A DNA stretch of 8,534 bases. It comes from Zoogloeaceae bacterium (GTDB lineage Bacteria; Pseudomonadota; Gammaproteobacteria; Burkholderiales; Rhodocyclaceae). Below are positions 1 to 5,987 of the stretch, piece by piece. The DNA lies in the NCBI GenBank assembly GCA_031259605.1, contig JAIRLE010000143.1:1-8534 (forward strand). Direction: 5' to 3'. The first letter of the stretch is position 1. Every line of letters starts with the position of its first letter. The position numbers were made by a program, and so were the translations under genes. The notes beneath the pieces were generated by a model. It saw nothing but the letters and a program-made list of their open reading frames with translations. It did no database searches and was not told the origin of the DNA.

Positions 1-86
1 GCCGTGGGCCTGCGGTCATCGCAATGACAGAGAGAAGGACGGCGAGCGGCAGAGATCATGAACAGGTTCTGATGGGTTTCCGCCGC

Positions 87-120
87 AAAAAAAACGCCAG
101 ACCGGGGATGCCGTCTGGCG
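87..120 (-). terminator. Rho-independent terminator of the HU gene
   Basis: Read on the minus strand, an 8-bp GC-rich stem (CGCCAGAC at 120-113, GTCTGGCG at 102-95) encloses a 10-nt loop and is followed at once by eight T residues (94-87). This is the classic intrinsic terminator layout. It begins about 69 nt after the HU stop codon, so it most likely ends the tRNA-Arg/HU transcript. The mirrored direction has no T-run after the stem, so it should work for minus-strand transcription only. Confidence 0.9.
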
Positions 121-188
121 TATCGTATGCCCTTGCATGCGTCAAGAGCGGACACCGCAAGTAAAAAGCGGGGGGAAGAAAAAAAGGG

Positions 189-494
189 TTACTTCTTCTT
201 GCCCTTGCCTTTGGCGGTGTTCAGCGCGGCTTTCAGCTTGGTGCCCGCAGAGAACTTGGCGACGCGCGAAGCCGCGATTTTCAGCGGCGCGCCGGTTTGC
301 GGGTTGCGGCCCGTGCGCGCGGCGCGTTCGCCCACAGTAAAGCTGCCGAAGCCAACCAGGGAAATGCCCTCTCCTGCGGTCAGCGTTTCCGTAACGACCT
401 CCAGCAGCGCGTCCAGAGCATTGCCTGCGGCGGCTTTGGAAATATCGGCTTTGGCGGCCAAGGCTTCGATCAACTCGGTTTTGTTCAGATTCAT
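189..494 (-). CDS. HU-family DNA-binding protein with lysine-rich C-terminal tail
   Basis: This 101-residue protein belongs to the HU/IHF family of dimeric nucleoid proteins that bind and bend DNA with little sequence specificity. The N-terminal helices (MNLNKTELIEALAAKADISK) match the HU dimer core. Residues about 46-59 hold the SLVGFGSFTVGER strand region, and residues 63-68 are RNPQTG at the tip of the DNA-binding arm, with Pro65 the expected intercalating proline. The protein is about 10 residues longer than E. coli HU, mainly through a basic tail ending KGKGKKK. The start at 494 has an AGGAAG ribosome binding site 8 nt upstream. The same frame stays open far upstream through the tRNA, but that extension has no HU similarity and is an artefact. 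It lies 70 nt downstream of tRNA-Arg on the same strand and before a strong terminator. HU is preferred over IHF because of the opening residues and general resemblance. The exact paralogue (hupA/hupB type) cannot be named. Confidence 0.95.
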   Translation of the reverse strand: MNLNKTELIEALAAKADISKAAAGNALDALLEVVTETLTAGEGISLVGFGSFTVGERAARTGRNPQTGAPLKIAASRVAKFSAGTKLKAALNTAKGKGKKK

Positions 495-532
495 GGTACG
501 GTGCTTCCTGTGTGAAGTGAGTGGACAGAACA

Positions 533-550
533 TCGGGGCCAATACCCCGA
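533..550. other. Short hairpin in the tRNA-HU spacer
   Basis: A 6-bp perfect stem (TCGGGG at 533-538, CCCCGA at 545-550) with a 6-nt loop lies between the tRNA-Arg 3' end and the HU start, about 40 nt upstream of the HU start codon. It has no following T-run in the minus direction, so it is not a normal terminator. It could be a leader hairpin or a processing signal. The T6 tract (560-555) follows the tRNA CCA end instead and precedes this hairpin. Function is not known. Confidence 0.4.
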
Positions 551-564
551 CATGAAAAAACAAT

Positions 565-641
565 TGGCGCGCCCGGAGCGATTCGAACGCCCGACCCCTT
601 GGTTCGTAGCCAAGTACTCTATCCAGCTGAGCTACGGGCGC
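565..641 (-). tRNA. tRNA-Arg(ACG)
   Basis: A 77-nt cloverleaf reads on the minus strand. The acceptor stem is GCGCCCG (641-635) pairing with CGGGCGC (575-569), followed by discriminator G and an encoded CCA (567-565). The D-arm begins GCTCAGCTGGATAGAG. The anticodon stem CTTGG/CCAAG encloses the loop CTACGAA, giving anticodon ACG, which reads CGN arginine codons after deamination of A34 to inosine. The T-arm has the TTCGAAT loop closed by GGGCG/CGCTC, with one G-T pair. A bacterial promoter lies directly upstream and the HU gene follows on the same strand. Reading frames through this segment give peptides of the well-known spurious tRNA-derived kind and should not be annotated as proteins. 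Confidence 0.98.
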
Positions 642-659
642 GCTGCAAAAAACTCGCGC

Positions 660-687
660 ATTGTAGGGGAAATGCGGAAAACTGCAA
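660..687 (-). promoter_or_regulatory. Sigma-70 promoter of tRNA-Arg (and possibly the HU gene)
   Basis: On the minus strand, a -10 box TACAAT (665-660, five of six matches to TATAAT) is preceded by a 16-nt spacer and a weaker -35 box TTGCAG (687-682). The bases after the -10 box are GCGCGAG, a GC-rich discriminator of the kind found at stringently controlled stable-RNA promoters. The predicted transcription start is about 10-15 nt before the mature tRNA 5' end. Since no convincing promoter is visible between the tRNA and the HU gene, read-through into HU is possible. Confidence 0.7.
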
Positions 688-848
688 GCGTTTTCTGTGC
701 GCGGGGTGTAATGGAAAGCGGCGGTTTGACGCCGATCTTGCAGCACGCATGTCAAACGTATACAAACTCCCCCGGCGCATGGCCGGGATTGCGAGGTCAT
801 CGTAAAACCAACGCCGGTTTGAACACTCGCCCGTAAGAAAGGCGCGAA

Positions 849-882
849 GGTCGAGACCCCGGCCGCGGCCGGGGTTTCGACC
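849..882. repeat. 34-nt near-perfect palindrome
   Basis: Two 17-nt arms meet with no spacer at the centre between 865 and 866. The left arm is GGTCGAGACCCCGGCCG and the right arm is its reverse complement except at one position (855 G against 876 T, a G-U pair in plus-strand RNA). The centre is CCGCGG. Transcribed either way it would fold into a very stable hairpin. No T-run follows in either direction, so it is not a standard intrinsic terminator. It may be a dispersed palindromic element or a protein-binding site; neither can be shown from one copy. Confidence 0.85.
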
Positions 883-929
883 GTAGCCATTCTCGAGGGG
901 AGAGAAATCCCTTCCCAATGGAGTTTGAC

Positions 930-951
930 CGGCAGCCCTGAAGGGCTGCCG
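930..951. repeat. Inverted repeat, 10-bp stem with 2-nt centre
   Basis: Arms CGGCAGCCCT (930-939) and AGGGCTGCCG (942-951) are perfect reverse complements separated by GA. Folding would in practice leave a slightly larger loop. The downstream plus-strand sequence (CTAATTTCT) has only a short broken T-tract, so a weak terminator for plus-strand read-through cannot be ruled out, but a dispersed intergenic repeat is as likely. Confidence 0.75.
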
Positions 952-1007
952 CTAATTTCTCGCTCCCGGAAGACAGAAAGTTTGCGACTGCGCCGCGTGG
1001 AACGCCA

Positions 1008-1033
1008 CCTCTCTCCCGCAAGGCGGGCGAGGG
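1008..1033. repeat. Degenerate 'CTCTCCCGC...GCGGGCGAGGGG' intergenic repeat
   Basis: The segment has CCCGC (1015-1019) and GCGGG (1023-1027) flanked by imperfectly complementary CCTCTCT and CGAGGGG runs. This matches the general pattern of short dispersed hairpin repeats seen between genes in many proteobacteria, whose translation gives the familiar LRERG-type peptides. It is inferred from pattern only; a genome-wide count would decide. Confidence 0.45.
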
Positions 1034-1079
1034 GAAAAGCGGGACGCGCCGTCCGACAGAGCTTACCGTCCGCCAATAC

Positions 1080-1096
1080 CTGGATCGGATTATGCT
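1080..1096 (+). promoter_or_regulatory. Candidate sigma-54 promoter for flgH
   Basis: The sequence CTGGATCGGATTATGCT has GG (1082-1083) and GC (1094-1095) separated by exactly 10 nt, the invariant -24/-12 spacing of RpoN promoters. Compared with TGGCACG-N4-TTGCW it matches at 9 of 12 defined positions. A start site about 12 nt after the GC would fall near 1107, leaving a leader of about 27 nt before the flgH start at 1134. Sigma-54 control of flagellar basal-body genes is known in Pseudomonas and Vibrio. In many betaproteobacteria FlhDC and sigma-70 do this job instead, so the call is tentative. Confidence 0.5.
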
Positions 1097-1133
1097 TGTA
1101 TCGGCGCAGGATTTTGCGAGTGGAGTGTCCATC

Positions 1134-1820
1134 ATGAAGTTTTCCTGTGTGGTCTGTGGTCTGTTGTCGTTGTTTTTGGGCGCTTGCGCCTCGACGCCGC
1201 CGACGGCCGTGCATCAGCCGATGACGGCGCGACCGGAATACCGGCAAATGCCGCGGACGGCAAGCGGCAGTATTTTCCAGGATGCTTCCGTGCGCCCCCT
1301 GTTCGAGGATCGGCGCGCGCGTTATGTGGGCGACATCCTGACGGTGTCCATCACCGAAAACAACACGGCTTCCGCCGAATCCGCGAGCAACGCCAACCGT
1401 TCCGGCGCGATCAAGGCAGGCGTGGGCGCGTTGAGCGTATATCCGCTGAACAACATCAAGCAGTTCAACAAGCTGGCGGACATGAATATCGACGCCAGCA
1501 GTTCCAACACCTTCGGCGGCAGCGGCGACGTGGAAAACACCAATGTCTTCCGGGGCACAATCACGGTGACGGTCATCGAGGTCTATCCGAACGGCAATCT
1601 GCTGGTTTCCGGCGAGAAGCAGGTCGCCATCGGGCATCAGCAGGAATTCATCCGTCTTTCCGGCGTGGTCAACCCGCGCGACGTGAAAAGCGAGACCAAC
1701 AGCGTGGAATCTTCGCGTGTCGCCGATGCAAGGATTGAGTACAAGGCTTCCGGCTATGTCAGCGAGGCGCAGGTCATGGGATGGCTGGCGCGCTTCTTTC
1801 TTTCCGCCCTGCCCTTTTGA
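1134..1820 (+). CDS. flgH: Flagellar L-ring lipoprotein FlgH
   Basis: FlgH builds the L ring, the outer-membrane part of the bushing through which the flagellar rod turns. The 228-residue product (E. coli FlgH is similar at about 232) begins with a short lipoprotein signal, MKFSCVVCGLLSLFLGAC. The lipobox is LGAC, lipidated at Cys18, and the following Ala-Ser (no Asp at +2) agrees with outer-membrane sorting. Family hallmarks are SIFQDASVRPLFEDRRAR near residues 46-63, the GDILTVSITENNTA segment, the VENTNVFRGTITVTV stretch, LLVSGEKQVAI, and the C-terminal GWLARFFLSALPF. The start at 1134 is chosen because it begins the lipoprotein signal and has GGAG 8 nt upstream. The in-frame ATG at 1092 lies inside the candidate promoter. 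It is the first gene of the plus-strand flagellar run, and flgI starts 14 nt after its stop. Confidence 0.97.
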   Translation: MKFSCVVCGLLSLFLGACASTPPTAVHQPMTARPEYRQMPRTASGSIFQDASVRPLFEDRRARYVGDILTVSITENNTASAESASNANRSGAIKAGVGALSVYPLNNIKQFNKLADMNIDASSSNTFGGSGDVENTNVFRGTITVTVIEVYPNGNLLVSGEKQVAIGHQQEFIRLSGVVNPRDVKSETNSVESSRVADARIEYKASGYVSEAQVMGWLARFFLSALPF

Positions 1821-1834
1821 ATGGAGCTTGCGTC

Positions 1835-2917
1835 ATGTTTGAACACACGAAAACCCTCCTGGTGATCGGCTTTCTGGCGCTGGCGCTGGGCGCGCCCACC
1901 GTTCACGCGGAGCGCTTGAAGGAACTGGCGAACATCCAGGGGGTGCGCAACAACCAACTGGTGGGCTACGGACTGGTGGTTGGCCTGGACAACAGCGGCG
2001 ACCAGACGACACAGACGCCCTTTACTTCACAGTCGGTGTTGAACATGCTGGCGCAGATGGGCGTGAACATGCCGATGGATCAAATCCGCAGCATCCAGTT
2101 GAAGAATGTCGCCGCCGTGATGGTGACGGCCAATCACCCGCCTTTCGCGCGGCCGGGGCAGGCCATCGACGTCACGGTGTCTTCCATCGGCAACGCCAAG
2201 AGCCTGCGCGGCGGCACCTTGCTGATGACGCCGTTGAAGGGCGCGGACGGACAGATTTACGCGATGGCGCAGGGCAATCTGGTGGTCGGCGGCGCGGGCG
2301 CGGCAGCGCCGGGCGCGAGCGTCCAGGTGAATCATCTTTCCGCCGGGCGCATTCCGGAAGGCGCGACCATCGAGCGCGCGGTACCGATGATGCTGGGCCA
2401 GGGGCCGTATGTCACTTATGAACTGACGCGCGTGGATTTCGATCTGGCGCGGCGCGCGGTAGAGGCGATCAACCGGGAAATGGGCGCGGGCGTGGCGCAG
2501 GCGGTGGATGGGCGGCAGTTTCGCGTCCTCGCGCCGGAAAACCCGAATGCGCGCGTAGCCTTCATGGGACGCCTGGAGAACATCGAACTTGCGCCTACGC
2601 CCGCTCCGGCCAAGGTCGTGATGAATCCGCGCACCGGCTCGGTGGTGATGAATCAAAAGGTGGAGATTGAAGCCTGCGCCATTTCGCACGGCAATCTTTC
2701 GGTGGTGGTCGAAAGCGAGGAAACCCTGATCAGCCGTCAGACCAGCGCCCGTTTGTCGGTGGACGGCACGAATCTCCTGAACATCCGGGCGGGAACGAAT
2801 CTGGCGGACGTGGTGAAGGCGCTGAATTCGCTGGGCGCGAATCCGCAGGATCTGCTGGCAATCTTGCAGGCGATGAAAGCGGCGGGCGCGTTGCGCGCGG
2901 AACTGGAAATCATCTGA
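1835..2917 (+). CDS. flgI: Flagellar P-ring protein FlgI
   Basis: FlgI forms the P ring around the rod in the peptidoglycan layer and works together with FlgH. The 360-residue precursor has a Sec signal of about 25 residues ending at a VHA cleavage site. The mature part starts ERLKELANIQGVRNNQLVGY, the typical FlgI opening. Other hallmarks are GLVVGLDNSGD, MLAQMGVN, NVAAVMVTA, GAQ/GR-rich central segments, and the end AGALRAELEII. The start at 1835 is preferred over the in-frame 1781 because it begins the signal peptide and has GGAG 8 nt upstream. The longer form would run back into the flgH coding end. The mature protein has a single cysteine, Cys281. The position that in Salmonella FlgI holds the second disulfide cysteine, in the C-terminal AGCLRAKLEII motif as I recall it, is Ala352 here. 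The stop overlaps the flgJ start by one base (TGATG), implying coupled translation. Confidence 0.97.
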   Translation: MFEHTKTLLVIGFLALALGAPTVHAERLKELANIQGVRNNQLVGYGLVVGLDNSGDQTTQTPFTSQSVLNMLAQMGVNMPMDQIRSIQLKNVAAVMVTANHPPFARPGQAIDVTVSSIGNAKSLRGGTLLMTPLKGADGQIYAMAQGNLVVGGAGAAAPGASVQVNHLSAGRIPEGATIERAVPMMLGQGPYVTYELTRVDFDLARRAVEAINREMGAGVAQAVDGRQFRVLAPENPNARVAFMGRLENIELAPTPAPAKVVMNPRTGSVVMNQKVEIEACAISHGNLSVVVESEETLISRQTSARLSVDGTNLLNIRAGTNLADVVKALNSLGANPQDLLAILQAMKAAGALRAELEII

Positions 2918-3903
2918 TGGCGATCAACAAAACCGATGCCGCATCGCTGGCCGCCGATGTGCAGAGCGCCCGCGATCTGCGCGCGAAATTCAGGACGGAC
3001 AAGGATGCTGGCATAAAATCGGCGGCACAGGAATTCGAGGCGCTGTTTTTGCAGATGATGCTGAAATCCATGCGCGCCGCCACCGATCAGGACAGCATCA
3101 TGGACAGTGAAACCAGCCGTTTTTTTACCGGGATGCTGGATGAACAGATCGCCAAGGATCTGTCGCGCACCGGAAGCATCGGACTCGCGCAGATACTGGA
3201 AGCGCAGTTGCGCCGCCGCCTCGATGGCCCGGACGATGATGCCGCCAGTGCCGCCTCCGAAACCCTGGCGCGCAAAGCGCAAGACGCCTACTCGCCGACG
3301 GCAACGCTTGCCGGTGCGTGGGATAAAAATTTGCCGCTTGCCGCTTTTGGCAATCCGAATCTGCGGGCGGCGCTGGAGCGCGCGTCCATGCAACGCGCCG
3401 CGCCTGCCGCCATTCAGGACGCGCCGGTTGCCGCCACGCCAAGGGAATTTGTCAGCCAGATGTGGCCGCACGCGGTGGAAGCCAGCCGCAGCACCGGCAT
3501 TCCGCCGCAGTTCCTGATCGCCCACGCGGCGCTGGAAAGCGGTTGGGGACAGCGCGATATCAAGAATGCCGACGGCAGCCCCAGCTACAATCTTTTCGGC
3601 ATCAAGGCCGGGGGAAGCTGGCAGGGGAAAAGCGCGGAAATCACGACGACCGAATACGAGAATGGCGTACCCGTCACGCAGAAGGCGCGTTTTCGCGCTT
3701 ACGGCTCCCATGCCGAAGCCTTTGCCGACTATGCGCGCCTGCTCAGCCAGAATCCGCGCTACAGCGGCGTGATTGGTTCGCAAAGTGGCACGGAGTTTGC
3801 TCGAAGGTTGCAGCAGGCGGGCTACGCCAGCGATCCGAACTACGCGGAAAAACTTTCGGGCATCATCAATGGCCCAACCTTGCGACAGGCGTTGATCGGT
3901 TAG
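2917..3903 (+). CDS. flgJ: Bifunctional rod-capping protein and peptidoglycan hydrolase FlgJ
   Basis: FlgJ caps the growing rod and opens the peptidoglycan so the rod can pass through. It is 328 residues long (E. coli and Salmonella about 313-316). The N-terminal rod-binding domain spans about residues 35-97 (AAQEFEALFLQMMLKSMR to GLAQILEAQL). A Pro/Ala-rich linker (about 105-172) follows. The C-terminal glucosaminidase-type domain (GH73-like, about 175-325) has the motif AHAALESGWGQRDI, in which Glu207 matches the catalytic Glu184 of Salmonella FlgJ. Glu246, in TTTEYENG, lies 39 residues later, the same spacing as Salmonella Glu184 to Glu223, so both acidic residues appear conserved. There is no signal peptide, as expected for export through the flagellar type III system. 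The start overlaps the flgI stop by one base. Confidence 0.97.
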   Translation: MAINKTDAASLAADVQSARDLRAKFRTDKDAGIKSAAQEFEALFLQMMLKSMRAATDQDSIMDSETSRFFTGMLDEQIAKDLSRTGSIGLAQILEAQLRRRLDGPDDDAASAASETLARKAQDAYSPTATLAGAWDKNLPLAAFGNPNLRAALERASMQRAAPAAIQDAPVAATPREFVSQMWPHAVEASRSTGIPPQFLIAHAALESGWGQRDIKNADGSPSYNLFGIKAGGSWQGKSAEITTTEYENGVPVTQKARFRAYGSHAEAFADYARLLSQNPRYSGVIGSQSGTEFARRLQQAGYASDPNYAEKLSGIINGPTLRQALIG

Positions 3904-3910
3904 CCCAGGC

Positions 3911-3937
3911 TCAATAAATCCCCGTCCGTGTCGTAAA
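3911..3937 (+). promoter_or_regulatory. Weak candidate sigma-28 promoter before flgK
   Basis: The 60-nt gap between flgJ and flgK holds TCAATAAA (3911-3918), an 11-nt spacer and GTCGTAAA (3930-3937). The usual FliA-type consensus is T[A/C]AAGTTT-N11-GCCGATAA. The match is partial (TCAA at the start of the -35, five of eight at the -10), but spacing and position fit. In enteric bacteria flgKL has its own sigma-28 promoter, which makes the location reasonable. The gap is also the largest within the flagellar run. Confidence 0.35.
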
Positions 3938-3963
3938 TACAGCAGCAGAACCGGAGAAGAATC

Positions 3964-5958
3964 ATGAGCCTCTTAGGTACAGGCGTCAGCGCCCTGAACG
4001 CAGCCCAATTGGGTTTGGCGGTCACGCAGCACAACATCAGCAACGTCAATACGGCGGGTTATAGCCGTCAGGCCGCCATGCAAGTCACCAATGGCGCGAT
4101 GATGACCGGCGCCGGCGCCATCGGCCAGGGCGTGCGGGTGCATACCGTGCTGCGCTACTACGATGACATCCTGACCAAGCAGGTCAATGACGCGCAGACC
4201 CGTTCCAGCGAATTGGATGCCTATTACGCGATGATCGCGCGCATTGACAATCTGCTGGCGGATTCGAATGCCGGTCTTTCTCCGGTGCTGGCGGACTTCT
4301 TTCAGGCCGTGCAGGATGTAGCGGCCAATCCCTCGCTGGTTTCCGCGCGGCAGTCCATGACGAGCGGCGCGGAGGCGCTCGCCACCCGTTTCCAGACCCT
4401 GGAGAACCGCCTCACCCAGTTGTACGATGAGACCAACACCCAGTTGAAGGACGTGGTCAACGAAATCAACGCCTACAGCCGGGATATCGCCAAGCTCAAT
4501 GAACGCATCATCGCCCAGAGCAACACCGGACATCCGCCCAACGACTTGCTGGATCAGCGCGATCAACTGGTGCTTGAACTCGAAAAACTGGTGCGGGTCA
4601 ATACCTACCTGGATTCCGACAATGCCTTGACTGTCTTTGCCGGCAACGGCCAGGCGCTGGTGGTCAATGTCGTCGCCATGGAACTGGAAACGCGGCCTTC
4701 CGCCTCCGATCCGGAGCGTCTGGTCATCGCCGCCAAGGGCAGCGCGGCTGAACTGCCGGAAACCTATCTGGATGGCGGCACGTTGGGCGGACTGATGGCG
4801 TTTCGCCGCGAATCGCTGGATCAGGCCGCCAATTCCCTGGGACAAGTCGCCGCCAGCATCGCGCTCACCGTCAATGCCCAGCAGCAGCTTGGACAGGATT
4901 TGCTGGGCGCAATCGGGGGCGAGGCGGGCTTCGTCGATGATTTCTTCAAGCTGCGCGATCCCAAGGCGATTGCCAACGCCAACAATACCGGCACGGGCGG
5001 CGTCAGCCTCATCTTCAATCCGCCGCAAATGTCGGAGAACGGCAATTACTACACCGATCTCACCGCCAGCGATTACGAGGTGCGTTTCACCAGCGCCACG
5101 ACGTTCGAGGTAAAACGCCTTTCCGACAATAACGTCATTACTGGCACGCTCGGCACGCCGCTGAGTTTCGATGGACTGACCCTGGATTTTTCCGGCGCGC
5201 CCGCAACAGGCGATACCTATCTGCTGCAACCCACCCGCGAGGCCGCGCGCAATATCAGCGTCAATCAGGACATCACCGCCGACGTGCGCCGCATCGCCGC
5301 CGCCATGCCGATCCGCACCGGAGCCAGCTCGTTGAACACGGGCAATGCCGTAATCGACGCGGGCGGCGTGACCGATGCCGGGTACGTGATGAGCAATCTG
5401 CCGCAGACGCTGCGTTATGACGCGGCGAGCGTCACGCTGACGGGTTTCAATCCGGCTTCCAGCATCCAGGTCGAGAGCGGCGGCAGCGTCACCACCTATC
5501 CGCCCGGCACCACCGCCGTTCCTTACCTGAGCGGCGACACCATCATCGTCGACGGCTTTTCTTTCTCCATCACCGGCGTTCCCGCCAATAACGATGAATT
5601 CATCCTGGAAAGAAACACCGGCGGCACGGCGGACGCGCGCAACATCGTGCAGATCGGCGCGCTGCAAACCGCGCTCACCATGAACGGCGACGGCGCGAAA
5701 GGCATATCCACCTTCCAGGTCGCCTATGCCCAGATGGTCAGCGACATTGGCGCGCAGACGAAAAGCGTCCTGATCAACGGCCAGTCGCAGGAAGTCGTGC
5801 TGCAACAGGCCATCGAAGCCCGCAGCATGGTGGCGGGCGTCAATCTCGACGAGGAGGCCGCCAATCTCCTCAAGTACCAATACGCCTATCAGGCCGCCGC
5901 CCGCGTGATGAACACCGTTTCCACCCTGTTCGACACGCTGTTGTCCATCGGAGCCTGA
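3964..5958 (+). CDS. flgK: Flagellar hook-filament junction protein FlgK (HAP1)
   Basis: FlgK is the first of the two junction proteins joining hook to filament, exported through the flagellar type III system. The 664-residue protein is longer than E. coli FlgK (about 547). Residues 1-41 carry the family N-terminus (MSLLGTGVSALNAAQLGLAV, then TQHNISNVNTAGYSRQ). The helical D0/D1 region runs to about 210, with NDLLDQRDQLVLEL at 193-206. The C-terminus (about 626-664; NLDEEAANLLKYQYAYQAAA, then VMNTVSTLFDTLLSIGA) is the matching D0 helix. The extra length comes from two beta-rich surface modules. One is at about 371-427 (YEVRFTSATTFEV ... GAPATGDTYLLQP). A diverged one is at about 482-550 (ending VDGFSFSITGVPANNDEFIL). 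A related module occurs in FlgL. The start has GGAGAAG about 5-11 nt upstream. Cysteine is absent, as is common for exported axial proteins. Confidence 0.97.
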   Translation: MSLLGTGVSALNAAQLGLAVTQHNISNVNTAGYSRQAAMQVTNGAMMTGAGAIGQGVRVHTVLRYYDDILTKQVNDAQTRSSELDAYYAMIARIDNLLADSNAGLSPVLADFFQAVQDVAANPSLVSARQSMTSGAEALATRFQTLENRLTQLYDETNTQLKDVVNEINAYSRDIAKLNERIIAQSNTGHPPNDLLDQRDQLVLELEKLVRVNTYLDSDNALTVFAGNGQALVVNVVAMELETRPSASDPERLVIAAKGSAAELPETYLDGGTLGGLMAFRRESLDQAANSLGQVAASIALTVNAQQQLGQDLLGAIGGEAGFVDDFFKLRDPKAIANANNTGTGGVSLIFNPPQMSENGNYYTDLTASDYEVRFTSATTFEVKRLSDNNVITGTLGTPLSFDGLTLDFSGAPATGDTYLLQPTREAARNISVNQDITADVRRIAAAMPIRTGASSLNTGNAVIDAGGVTDAGYVMSNLPQTLRYDAASVTLTGFNPASSIQVESGGSVTTYPPGTTAVPYLSGDTIIVDGFSFSITGVPANNDEFILERNTGGTADARNIVQIGALQTALTMNGDGAKGISTFQVAYAQMVSDIGAQTKSVLINGQSQEVVLQQAIEARSMVAGVNLDEEAANLLKYQYAYQAAARVMNTVSTLFDTLLSIGA

Positions 5959-5987
5959 TTTTCCGGCACGCCAGAGGAGCAACGATC

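Larger units (their letters stand above)
688..1079. other. Intergenic region without a convincing gene, rich in inverted repeats
   Basis: This stretch separates the divergent tRNA-Arg/HU unit from flgH. Its open frames on both strands have no start signal, no recognisable domain and low-complexity Arg/Pro/Ser-rich products. One minus-strand frame contains the peptide PSPALRERGG, the usual translation of a dispersed intergenic repeat. It contains a small hairpin at 719-734 (CGGCG/CGCCG), a 6-bp hairpin at 771-787 (CCCGGC/GCCGGG), the long palindrome at 849-882, the hairpin at 930-951 and the degenerate repeat at 1008-1033, each noted separately where distinct. No protein or known RNA gene can be supported here. 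Confidence 0.7.

Noticed and set aside
738..764. Possible plus-strand sigma-70 promoter (TTGCAG, 15-nt spacer, TATACA)
   Set aside because: Both boxes are weak, the spacer is short, and it would give a leader of over 350 nt through several strong hairpins. Not supported enough to list.
521..836. Two plus-strand frames across the tRNA, with peptides such as GAPGAIRTPDPLVRSQ and ERFERPTPWFVAK
   Set aside because: These are the well-known false proteins produced by translating the antisense strand of a tRNA gene; they have no ribosome site or domain.
976..1002. GAAAGTTT followed after 11 nt by GCGTGGAA, resembling a sigma-28 promoter upstream of flgH
   Set aside because: The -35 half matches well but the -10 half matches at only four of eight positions; the nearby sigma-54-like element fits better.
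849..1033. Inverted repeats read as a CRISPR array or as mobile-element ends
   Set aside because: The repeats differ from each other, there is no regular spacing, no transposase gene and no flanking target duplication visible.
797..1135. A minus-strand 112-residue frame in the gap before flgH
   Set aside because: It translates intergenic repeats (peptide PSPALRERGG), starts inside the flgH beginning, and has no ribosome site or recognisable domain.
495..1637. Upstream extension of the HU frame to 482 residues
   Set aside because: It runs through the tRNA-Arg gene, the repeat-rich gap and antisense to flgH. The HU similarity starts exactly at 494, which has its own ribosome site.
2737..3783. 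A 348-residue minus-strand frame opposite flgJ and the flgI end
   Set aside because: Antisense shadow of the same kind; it spans two real genes and has Arg/Gly-rich composition without motifs.
3973..5982. A 669-residue minus-strand frame opposite flgK
   Set aside because: It is an antisense shadow of a GC-rich coding frame. Its product is a low-complexity Gly/Ala/Arg/Asp-rich sequence with no family features, while flgK is unmistakable.
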